DNA of 5,074 bases. It comes from Gammaproteobacteria bacterium. GTDB taxonomy: Bacteria; Pseudomonadota; Gammaproteobacteria; Competibacterales; Competibacteraceae. The stretch covers positions 1-5,074 of the forward strand of contig PWUP01000044.1 of the NCBI GenBank assembly GCA_003562535.1, in the 5' to 3' direction. The notes beneath the pieces are model-generated. The model had not been told where the DNA came from, ran no database searches, and saw only the letters and a list, made by a program, of their open reading frames with translations. Positions 1 through 4,991 of the stretch are shown in pieces. Position 1 is the first letter of the stretch. The number at the start of each line of letters is the position of its first letter. A program made the position numbers and the translations under genes.

Positions 1-1
1 C

Positions 2-598
2 GCTTTCGAAACCGAAGGCGACTTCCCAACATTTGGCAATGACGATGATCGTGTCGATGACATAGCGCGTAATTTGGTCAAAGTGTTCATGAACAAGCTG
101 GCTAAACAACCCACTTACCGGAATGCGGTGCCCACACAATCCGTTCTGACCATCACGTCAAATGTGGTGTACGGTAAAATGACCGGGGATACCCCTGACG
201 GACGCAAACGCGGCGAGCCATTTGCCCCCGGTGCTAATCCCATGCATGGCCGTGATAAAAATGGATCCGGTGCCAGTATGATGTCGGTCTCGAAATTGCC
301 GTATGAGTACGCTCAGGACGGCATCTCCTATACCTTCTCAATCGTGCCAAAAGCGCTTGGAAGAACGACACAAGACCGCACGACCAACCTGACCGGCATG
401 TTAGATGCCTATTTCAATGAGGGTGGACACCACATCAACGTCAATGTGTTTGAGCGTGAAACCTTGATTGAAGCGATGGAACATCCTGAGAAATACCCTC
501 AGTTAACCATTCGGGTTTCCGGGTATGCGGTCAACTTCAACAAACTGACTCGTGAACAGCAGATGGATGTTATTTCAAGAACCTTCCATCACGCTTGA
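2..598 (+). CDS. pflB: Pyruvate formate-lyase (formate C-acetyltransferase), C-terminal part
   Basis: This is the 3' end of a gene that begins before the window; 198 residues are visible against roughly 740-760 for the whole family. The enzyme converts pyruvate plus CoA to acetyl-CoA plus formate in the cytoplasm under anaerobic conditions. Seen directly: the conserved stretches TQSVLTITSNVVYG, PGANPMHGRD and DGISYTFSIVP, then the glycyl-radical motif RVSGYAV near the C-terminus. The radical glycine is encoded at 521-523, 24 residues before the end. The active-site cysteine pair and the true start lie outside the window. Compared with my memory of E. coli PflB, the segment DAYFNEGGHHINVNV lacks a short insertion, a compact form also common in Firmicutes. 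The activating enzyme follows after 5 bases, which supports true PFL over another glycyl-radical enzyme. TTG/ATG codons inside this frame are internal, not starts. Confidence 0.97.
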   Translation, partial: AFETEGDFPTFGNDDDRVDDIARNLVKVFMNKLAKQPTYRNAVPTQSVLTITSNVVYGKMTGDTPDGRKRGEPFAPGANPMHGRDKNGSGASMMSVSKLPYEYAQDGISYTFSIVPKALGRTTQDRTTNLTGMLDAYFNEGGHHINVNVFERETLIEAMEHPEKYPQLTIRVSGYAVNFNKLTREQQMDVISRTFHHA

Positions 599-603
599 TC
601 ATT

Positions 604-1323
604 ATGGACAATGTAACGGGTCATATTCACTCGGTAGAATCAGCCGGAACGCTGGATGGTCCGGGTGTGCGTCGGGTCATTTTCCTACAGGGCTGCCCGC
701 TTGCGTGCTTGTATTGCCATAATCCGGACGCACGCACGTTTAAATGTGGCACGCAGACCGATGCGTTCACCGAGTTGAAACACATTGCCCGTAATGCCAA
801 CTTTCTAAAAACCTCCGGAGGGGGCGTCACCCTCTCTGGAGGTGAACCGTTGAGTCAGCCCAAGTTTGTCAAGGCCATCTTTGCAGGATGCAAACACATG
901 GGCTTGCACACGGCTTTAGACACCTCAGGTTATCCTGGGCGGCGTGCCGATGACACACTGCTTGGGCTAACCGATTTGGTGTTGCTGGATATTAAACACA
1001 TCAAACCCAGCAAGTATAAAGTATTAACCGGTGTTGATCTCCAAGCCACTCTGGATTTTGCACAACGCCTTGCTGATCTCAATAAACCGGTTTGGCTGCG
1101 TTATGTGCTGGTTCCCGGTTACACCAACCAAATGGATGATTTGGCTGAGCTTGCTGATTTTATTAGGCCAATGAACAATATTGAGCGGATAGACGTGTTA
1201 CCTTTCCACAATATGGGATGCTACAAGTGGAAAGCGCTGGGGCTGGACTACCCATTGGAGCACACGCCTGAACCGAATAGGGAGCAGATTGAATTGGCCA
1301 AACAAGCGTTAAGCCGAGCATAG
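604..1323 (+). CDS. pflA: Pyruvate formate-lyase activating enzyme (radical SAM)
   Basis: A 239-residue radical-SAM enzyme that uses a [4Fe-4S] cluster and S-adenosylmethionine to abstract hydrogen from the PflB glycine and create the catalytic radical. Seen directly: the CX3CX2C cluster motif as GCPLACLYCHN (C31, C35, C38), an N-terminus GHIHSVESAGTLDGPGVR typical of PflA, and the SAM-binding GGE region SGGGVTLSGGEPL at about 71-83. DLVLLDIKH and the C-terminal LPFHNMGCYKW also match PflA. Length is close to the E. coli protein (246). I chose ATG 604 because its N-terminus aligns with family members. An in-frame TTG at 595 overlaps the pflB stop and would add three residues. Neither start has a recognisable Shine-Dalgarno sequence, so translation may be coupled to termination of pflB. 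No second ferredoxin-like cysteine cluster is present, which argues against activases of glycerol dehydratase-type enzymes. Confidence 0.95.
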   Translation: MDNVTGHIHSVESAGTLDGPGVRRVIFLQGCPLACLYCHNPDARTFKCGTQTDAFTELKHIARNANFLKTSGGGVTLSGGEPLSQPKFVKAIFAGCKHMGLHTALDTSGYPGRRADDTLLGLTDLVLLDIKHIKPSKYKVLTGVDLQATLDFAQRLADLNKPVWLRYVLVPGYTNQMDDLAELADFIRPMNNIERIDVLPFHNMGCYKWKALGLDYPLEHTPEPNREQIELAKQALSRA

Positions 1324-1330
1324 ACATCCC

Positions 1331-2674
1331 ATGTTGGCATTTCTTGATAAAGCCCATTCGATAGCCAAACCCGGACATAACCGTTGGCTGATTCCCCCGG
1401 CGGCACTGGCTATACACTTGGCCATTGGGCAGGTCTATGCCTTTAGCGTGTTTAATTTGCCGCTTGCGCGCATCGTTGGAGTCACACACTCCGATCCTAG
1501 TGATTGGCCGCTTACCACCATTGGCTGGATATTTTCCATCGCCATTGTTTTTTTAGGACTGTCAGCCGCTTTATTTGGAAAATGGTTGGAACGTGAAGGT
1601 CCTCGTAAAGCCATGTTTGTCTCGGCTTTATGTTTCAGTAGTGGGTTTTTCGTCTCCTCACTGGGCGTGTATCTGCATAATATTTGGCTGGTTTACTTGG
1701 GATATGGAGTCTTAGGGGGGATTGGACTGGGCATTGGCTATATATCGCCAGTCTCAACCCTGATTAAATGGTTTCCTGATCGACCTGGTATGGCCACCGG
1801 CCTAGCCATCATGGGGTTTGGGGGTGGCGCTATGCTTGGCTCACCACTGGGCGTAACCCTTATCAGGCATTTCAGCTCGGAAACTTCGGTGGGTGTATGG
1901 GAATCCATGCTGGTAATGGGGGCGATTTATTTTTGTTTAATGATGATTGGTGTGTTGTTGATGCGAGTTCCACCCGATGGTTGGAAACCTGACGGTTATG
2001 TTCCTGCAAATAATGCCGGAAAGCTGATCACCCAAAATCATGTGGACGCCGATACCGCCATTAAAACTAAACAATTTTGGTTGTTATGGGTCATGCTATG
2101 CGTTAATGTCACCGCCGGAATTGCAGTATTAGGGCAGGCGTCTCCCATGATTCAGGAGATGTTCTCAGAAACCATTACGGTTGAATCTGCTGCTTTATTT
2201 GTGGCTTTGCTGAGTTTTTTTAATCTCATCGGGCGCTTTTTGTGGTCTTCTTTATCGGATAAAATCGGTCGAAAAACAGTTTATGGTATTTATTTTGGTT
2301 TAGGACTGATGCTGTATGCCTTAGTGCCTACATTCGGCAGTTTTGAAACAGCTACGTTATTTATTGCCGCATTTGCCATCATTATGACCATGTACGGTGG
2401 GGGATTTGCCACAATCCCAGCTTATTTGCGCGATTTATTCGGAACATTTGAAGTCGGTGCCATTCATGGCCGACTCCTTACTGCATGGTCAACAGCCGGT
2501 GTTTTAGGGCCGGTGCTTATAAACTATATTCGTCAAGCGCAATTAAATGCAGGCATTCCCCCAGAGCAGGCTTATTCCATCACAATGTACATAATGGCCG
2601 GATTGCTGCTGATTGGTTTCATCTGCAACCTTGCCATTACAGAAGTGGACAAAAAATACCATCTTAAGGTGTAA
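1331..2674 (+). CDS. OFA-family MFS transporter (oxalate/formate antiporter-like), likely for formate, pyruvate or another small carboxylate
   Basis: A 447-residue inner-membrane protein, the usual size for a 12-helix major facilitator transporter, with hydrophobic segments throughout. Seen directly: the OFA-type N-terminus NRWLIPPAALAIHLAIGQVYAFSVF (17-41), given here as a motif spanning helix 1. Also seen are the cytoplasmic 2-3 loop GKWLEREGPRKAMF (83-96) with its later repeat SDKIGRK (309-315), and a glycine-rich helix 4-5 region running into LIKWFPDRPGMATGLA (144-159). This family includes OxlT (oxalate/formate exchange) and E. coli YhjX (pyruvate-linked). Substrate cannot be read from sequence. 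The start lies 7 bases after the pflA stop, so co-transcription with pflBA is likely and points to formate export, pyruvate handling or exchange. No strong Shine-Dalgarno site precedes the ATG. The start is supported by the short polar leader and family N-terminus. Confidence 0.9.
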   Translation: MLAFLDKAHSIAKPGHNRWLIPPAALAIHLAIGQVYAFSVFNLPLARIVGVTHSDPSDWPLTTIGWIFSIAIVFLGLSAALFGKWLEREGPRKAMFVSALCFSSGFFVSSLGVYLHNIWLVYLGYGVLGGIGLGIGYISPVSTLIKWFPDRPGMATGLAIMGFGGGAMLGSPLGVTLIRHFSSETSVGVWESMLVMGAIYFCLMMIGVLLMRVPPDGWKPDGYVPANNAGKLITQNHVDADTAIKTKQFWLLWVMLCVNVTAGIAVLGQASPMIQEMFSETITVESAALFVALLSFFNLIGRFLWSSLSDKIGRKTVYGIYFGLGLMLYALVPTFGSFETATLFIAAFAIIMTMYGGGFATIPAYLRDLFGTFEVGAIHGRLLTAWSTAGVLGPVLINYIRQAQLNAGIPPEQAYSITMYIMAGLLLIGFICNLAITEVDKKYHLKV

Positions 2675-2680
2675 GCGCCG

Positions 2681-2698
2681 GATGCGGAAAACTGCATC
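2681..2698. terminator. Small hairpin at a convergent gene junction, possible bidirectional terminator
   Basis: The stem GATGCGG / CTGCATC pairs over 7 positions (one G-T wobble) around an AAAA loop. It sits in the 41-base gap between the transporter stop and the stop of the opposing DUF2442 gene, where a terminator for both would be expected. No T-run follows on either strand, so intrinsic termination is uncertain. Confidence 0.3.
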
Positions 2699-2715
2699 GA
2701 GGTTGGGCGTGGTGT

Positions 2716-3000
2716 TTACGTCTGTGACTGATCCTGACAATCAGCAAGGCGATAGCGCACTAGGCTTTCTGGCGCGAGGTCTTCTCCTTCCGGCCAGCAC
2801 AGGGCACCCAGCGGGTCGATGCCGACTTGCCGGAAGTAACGGTGTTGGCGCAAGCGCCAGTAGGCGTCGCGCGCGGTGATCAGGGGAGTAAGATCCAATC
2901 GCCAGTCCTGCCCATCAGCCAGTTGAACCTGTAGCTGACCCTGCGTCAGGGGTGTGACTTGTATAACGCGCGGCCAAGGCCATTCAGCCGGAGAGCTCAT
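2716..3000 (-). CDS. DUF2442 domain protein, second gene of a DUF4160/DUF2442 pair
   Basis: A 94-residue soluble protein of unknown function. The whole protein is essentially one DUF2442 domain: a first strand RVIQVTPL (11-18), a strand pair reading LQVQLADGQDWRLDLTPL (23-40), FRQVGIDPLGALCWPEG (56-72) and the typical ending EDLAPESL (73-80). No helix-turn-helix is visible. Some relatives, such as the structurally solved Nitrosomonas NE0471, are recalled to carry an added DNA-binding domain, but this one is domain-only. The start ATG at 3000 overlaps the end of the upstream DUF4160 gene by 17 bases. GGAG lies 7 bases before it, a good ribosome binding site inside the upstream gene. This arrangement implies co-translation and a joint function. 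Such pairs resemble small two-gene toxin-antitoxin modules, but that is inference from architecture only. Confidence 0.85.
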   Translation of the reverse strand: MSSPAEWPWPRVIQVTPLTQGQLQVQLADGQDWRLDLTPLITARDAYWRLRQHRYFRQVGIDPLGALCWPEGEDLAPESLVRYRLADCQDQSQT

Positions 3001-3211
3001 GCCAGTGCTCCATCAGTTCCTGTTGATTGCCCATGATGAAAGCTTTGATTTTTTTGAGTTGTGCGGGTGGCATTTGCCCGGCCAGCAATTCGCCGTCATC
3101 GAGACGAAAGGCACCGGCATAGTCACCATAGATTGCATGACAATGCGGTACCCCGTGATCGTCAAGATACATGTAAATCGAGATGCCAAAAAAGAAGGCA
3201 ATGCGCGGCAT
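2984..3211 (-). CDS. DUF4160 domain protein, first gene of a DUF4160/DUF2442 pair
   Basis: A 75-residue protein matching the DUF4160 family along its full length. Seen directly: the start MPRIAFFFGISIYMY, then the family core YLDDHGVPHCHAIYGDY (15-31) with conserved-looking H19, H23 and H25. A central ELLAGQMPPAQLKKIKAF (41-58) follows, and the ending ELMEHWHEL (65-73) matches the usual family C-terminus. The histidine-rich core might bind metal or form an active site, but no activity is established that I can cite. AGGA lies 8 bases upstream of the ATG (on + coordinates TCCT at 3220-3223), supporting this start. The 3' end overlaps the DUF2442 gene by 17 bases. No convincing sigma-70 promoter was found in the 60 bases upstream. 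A frame-shifted reading of the same strand (3013-3201) is a shadow. Confidence 0.85.
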   Translation of the reverse strand: MPRIAFFFGISIYMYLDDHGVPHCHAIYGDYAGAFRLDDGELLAGQMPPAQLKKIKAFIMGNQQELMEHWHELSG

Positions 3212-3273
3212 GATAGGATTCCTAAATCGTTCTATTCAGCACTAACCGTGGTTTCTAAGATCAATCTGAGCGA

Positions 3274-3381
3274 TTAACAATCATGCGAAGAGTCTCGCAC
3301 AATGGCGGCGATAGTGTCCACATGCGCCATTTCCAGATCAGGATAAATTGGCAAACAGACTATAGGGCAGGCGCGAGGGGC
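3274..3381 (-). pseudogene. 3' remnant of a DegT/DnrJ/EryC1-family PLP aminotransferase
   Basis: Reading the minus strand from 3381 to the TAA at 3274-3276 gives 35 codons: APRACPIVCLPIYPDLEM, then AHVDTIAAIVRDSSHDC. This matches the extreme C-terminus of sugar aminotransferases of the DegT/DnrJ/EryC1/StrS family, whose members typically end A-C-x-x-V-L-S-L-P-I-Y-P-x-(L/M)-x(4)-V-(D/E)-x-I followed by a last helix. The frame is closed upstream by TAA at 3382-3384, and neighbouring frames upstream show no further family similarity. The rest of the gene, including the PLP lysine, is missing. Homology appears to stop close to the inverted repeat at 3354-3435. There is no start codon with a ribosome binding site, so this is a relic, probably left by deletion or insertion in a former surface-polysaccharide or sugar-modification locus. 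The family call rests on recall of the consensus, not a search. Confidence 0.65.
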
Positions 3382-3435
3382 TTACCCCTAAGATGCCGAT
3401 GCCAATTCATTGATCTATCAAAACTATAGTCTGTT
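3354..3435. repeat. 12-bp perfect inverted repeat enclosing nested hairpins, downstream of rhlE
   Basis: AACAGACTATAG (3354-3365) is the exact reverse complement of CTATAGTCTGTT (3424-3435), with 58 bases between. Inside are a 5-bp hairpin AGGGG-CTTA-CCCCT (3376-3389) and the short dyad TTGAT-CT-ATCAA (3410-3421). A competing 8-bp pairing exists between AATTGGCA (3346-3353) and TGCCAATT (3400-3407). The right arm ends two bases before the rhlE stop codon and the left arm lies within the aminotransferase remnant. It may be the 3' end structure of the rhlE transcript, a small mobile-element scar or a recombination junction. No T-run follows it on the rhlE strand. Confidence 0.6.
3376..3389 (-). 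terminator. GC-rich hairpin 50 bases after the rhlE stop, weak terminator candidate
   Basis: On the rhlE strand the transcript would read AGGGG-TAAG-CCCCT, a five-pair stem with four G-C pairs and a four-base loop. The following sequence is CGCGCC rather than a T-run, so factor-independent termination is doubtful. The stem sits inside the larger inverted repeat, which may act with it. Confidence 0.25.
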
Positions 3436-3437
3436 GG

Positions 3438-4685
3438 CTAGCGAGCCGCCGGTTGCGCGTAGTGGCGGCGAGCCGGTTTGCTGGATCGCCAGTTATTGGG
3501 GCGTGCTCTCGGCGGGCGAGTAGGTTTAGATCTGGGTGCGGGGACACTGATCATAGGTTGATAGCCTTGCAGCACTTCCGGCTCCAGTGATGAGCCGATT
3601 AGGCGGCGAATGGCATTAAACTGCGGGCGTTCTTCTGCAGCGACTAGGGAAACGGCGATGCCTGCTTGACCTGCGCGACCGGTGCGCCCGATCCGATGGA
3701 CATAATCTTCAGGATTATTGGGCATATCGAAATTAACCACCGTTGGCAGACGCTGGATGTCTAAACCGCGGGCGGCCACATCTGTGGCTACCAACACCCG
3801 CACCGATTGTCGTTTAAATTCGCTGAGTGCGCGGGTGCGTTGGTTTTGGCTTTTATCGCCATGGATCGATGCCGAATCAATCCCTGCTTGCGACAGGTGT
3901 CGCGATAAGCGATCAGCTCCCCGCTTAGTGCGGGTAAACACCAACACCTGATTCCAGCGACGCTCTCCGATTAAATGCGCCAGCAGTTCGCGTTTGCGCC
4001 CGGCATCCACCCAGAAGGCGGTTTGCTCGACTAATACCGCCGCAGTGTGCTTTGGCGTGGCATCGAGTAGTTGGGGGGCGGTGAGCAGTTTACGCGCCAG
4101 TTTGGTGATATCTGCTGAGAATGTCGCTGAAAACAACAGTGTTTGACGTTGTTTGGGGATAATCCGCATGATGCGTTCCAGGGCAGGCTGGAATCCCATG
4201 TCCAGCATCCGATCTGCTTCGTCTAAGACTAAAATTTCAATACCGGCCAGATCAACCGTGCCACGCTCTATATGGTCAATGAGGCGACCCGGCGTGGCGA
4301 TCAGCACATCGCTGCCTTGACGCAGTTTTTGTAACTGTGGCTGCATACTGACCCCACCAAAAATCGCCGTGCAGCGTAAGGACAGATGGCGTCCGTAAGT
4401 GCGGGTGCTCTCAGCAACTTGAGCCGCGAGTTCCCGTGTTGGGGTGAGGATTAATGCTCGGGGACGGCGACCGGAGTGGTGAGGCTTAGTGCTCGCCAGC
4501 CGTTGCAGCAGGGGCAGGGCAAAGGCAGCGGTTTTTCCGGTGCCGGTTTGGGCGCTGGCCATAACATCATGACCGGCTAGAATCACAGGAATCGCTTGTT
4601 GTTGGATACCAGTGGCTTGGGTATAACTCTGCTGCTTAATAGCACGCAGCAATTCGGGGCATAAGCCCAGTGCATCAAAGGACAT
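3438..4685 (-). CDS. rhlE: ATP-dependent DEAD-box RNA helicase, RhlE type
   Basis: A complete 415-residue cytoplasmic RNA helicase that unwinds short RNA duplexes with ATP, in roles such as ribosome assembly, RNA turnover and cold adaptation. Motifs in order: Q-motif region GIQQQAIP (26-33), motif I ASAQTGTGKT (43-52), Ia PTREL (82-86), GG at 110-111, Ib TPGR (131-134), motif II DEAD (155-158) and motif III SAT (186-188). The second domain has motif IV VLVFTRT (247-253), motif V ARGLDI (305-310) and motif VI HRIGRTGR (330-337). The start MSFDALGLCPELLRAI matches RhlE rather than DeaD, SrmB or DbpA, and no C-terminal RNA-recognition domain is present. The last 35 residues are Pro/Arg-rich, a short basic tail likely to hold RNA. 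The Q motif reads ATGIQ where PTPIQ is usual. GGAAAAG lies 10 bases before the ATG. The gene is monocistronic and divergent from the stress-protein gene. Confidence 0.95.
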   Translation of the reverse strand: MSFDALGLCPELLRAIKQQSYTQATGIQQQAIPVILAGHDVMASAQTGTGKTAAFALPLLQRLASTKPHHSGRRPRALILTPTRELAAQVAESTRTYGRHLSLRCTAIFGGVSMQPQLQKLRQGSDVLIATPGRLIDHIERGTVDLAGIEILVLDEADRMLDMGFQPALERIMRIIPKQRQTLLFSATFSADITKLARKLLTAPQLLDATPKHTAAVLVEQTAFWVDAGRKRELLAHLIGERRWNQVLVFTRTKRGADRLSRHLSQAGIDSASIHGDKSQNQRTRALSEFKRQSVRVLVATDVAARGLDIQRLPTVVNFDMPNNPEDYVHRIGRTGRAGQAGIAVSLVAAEERPQFNAIRRLIGSSLEPEVLQGYQPMISVPAPRSKPTRPPRARPNNWRSSKPARRHYAQPAAR

Positions 4686-4695
4686 AGTGTATTGA

Positions 4696-4702
4696 CTTTT
4701 CC
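4696..4702 (-). promoter_or_regulatory. Ribosome binding site of rhlE
   Basis: The minus strand reads GGAAAAG, 10 bases before the rhlE ATG. It is a moderate Shine-Dalgarno match at slightly long spacing. It lies 8 bases downstream of a nine-pair stem, so its accessibility could depend on leader folding. Confidence 0.5.
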
Positions 4703-4710
4703 ATGAATTG

Positions 4711-4762
4711 ATCCAAGGCTATAGGGACGAGTCTCAACTCGTGCTTATCGGGGCAGCCTTGG
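4711..4762 (-). promoter_or_regulatory. Foldable 5' leader element immediately upstream of the rhlE ribosome binding site
   Basis: TCCAAGGCT (4711-4719) and AGCCTTGGA (4754-4762) form a perfect 9-bp outer stem. Inside it ACGAG (4727-4731) pairs with CTCGT (4738-4742) around a six-base loop. On the rhlE strand an intermediate AUA/UAU pairing is also possible. The whole element would lie within the rhlE leader if transcription starts upstream of 4762. Structured leaders are known for some cold-inducible or self-regulated RNA helicase genes. A role here in translation control or autoregulation is inference. The dyad could equally be a DNA operator. Confidence 0.45.
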
Positions 4763-4840
4763 ACGATCCACGATCAGCGGGCGGAAACTGACTGACAGGC
4801 GGGTTGGGTAAACCCAGTGAGGCAGGAACGCTGGCTGCGC

Positions 4841-4848
4841 ACTTTAGC
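4841..4848 (-). promoter_or_regulatory. Possible extended -10 promoter element for rhlE
   Basis: On the minus strand TG-C-TAAAGT resembles an extended -10 (TGnTATAAT, four of six core matches). No good -35 is found 16-18 bases upstream, which is tolerable only for extended -10 promoters. It would give a leader of about 150 bases that includes the foldable element. Confidence 0.25.
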
Positions 4849-4914
4849 ACATTTGAGCCGTAAAGCCTAACGCTTTCATCTAGCGCCCAACAATGCTACC
4901 GTATAGGGGTTACA

Positions 4915-4920
4915 TCTAAT
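4915..4920 (+). promoter_or_regulatory. Possible -10 element for the universal stress protein gene
   Basis: TCTAAT matches the sigma-70 -10 consensus at five of six positions. No recognisable -35 is present at 16-18 bases, so an activator or another sigma factor may be needed. Transcription would start at about 4926-4928, at the left edge of the repeat element. Confidence 0.3.
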
Positions 4921-4926
4921 GGCCAA

Positions 4927-4951
4927 GGTTGTGACAGAACGGGTTGTCACA
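4927..4951 (+). promoter_or_regulatory. Dyad/direct-repeat operator candidate upstream of the universal stress protein gene
   Basis: TGTGACA (4930-4936) and TGTCACA (4945-4951) are perfect reverse complements separated by 8 bases. With flanks, GGTTGTGACA (4927-4936) and GGTTGTCACA (4942-4951) are also direct repeats identical at nine of ten positions, 15 bases apart. The element is 40 bases before the start codon and just downstream of a -10-like hexamer, a usual place for a repressor site. It could alternatively fold as a hairpin in the mRNA leader. The regulator is unknown. Confidence 0.5.
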
Positions 4952-4977
4952 TTTGGCGTTCTGCTGATGCACAAGCT

Positions 4978-4983
4978 AGGGAG
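4978..4983 (+). promoter_or_regulatory. Ribosome binding site of the universal stress protein gene
   Basis: AGGGAG lies 8 bases before the ATG at 4992. This is a strong, well-spaced site that fixes the start codon of the truncated gene. Confidence 0.7.
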
Positions 4984-4991
4984 CTTATTGT

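Larger units (their letters stand above)
4686..4991. other. Divergent intergenic region between rhlE and the universal stress protein gene
   Basis: These 306 bases hold no credible gene on either strand. From left to right they contain the rhlE ribosome binding site, the nested stem element, and a 5-bp hairpin GGGTT/AACCC (4801-4815). A weak minus-strand extended -10 follows, then a plus-strand -10-like TCTAAT (4915-4920), the TGTGACA/TGTCACA repeat, and the stress-gene ribosome binding site. Both genes must be driven from here. Confidence 0.7.

Noticed and set aside
1163..1489. Minus-strand open frame of 108 codons across the pflA/transporter junction
   Set aside because: It is antisense to two well-supported genes and its product is cysteine- and proline-rich without any recognisable domain.
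2613..2879. Plus-strand open frame after the transporter
   Set aside because: It overlaps the transporter end in another frame and the antisense of DUF2442; it is rich in Arg, Ala and Gly with no domain.
3224..3273. Sigma-70 promoter for the DUF4160/DUF2442 pair
   Set aside because: Only poor hexamers are present on the minus strand (TTGATC and TTAGAA with unsuitable -10 partners); not good enough to call.
2954..3277. Plus-strand open frame of 107 codons
   Set aside because: It is antisense to the DUF4160/DUF2442 pair, has no family-like features and no ribosome binding site. The minus-strand genes have clear domains and sites.
3410..3421. FNR box TTGAT...ATCAA, tempting near a fermentation operon
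   Set aside because: The spacer is 2 bases instead of 4, and it lies downstream of rhlE rather than in front of an anaerobic gene.
3718..3951. Plus-strand open frame inside rhlE
   Set aside because: It is the shadow of the helicase second domain on the opposite strand.
4801..4815. GGGTT/AACCC hairpin as a riboswitch or terminator
   Set aside because: It is an isolated five-pair stem without a T-run or any conserved aptamer pattern that I recognise.
4930..4951. CRP/FNR-family binding site at TGTGACA...TGTCACA
   Set aside because: A CRP site needs TGTGA-N6-TCACA. Here the halves TGTGA and TCACA are 12 bases apart, so the dyad geometry does not fit.
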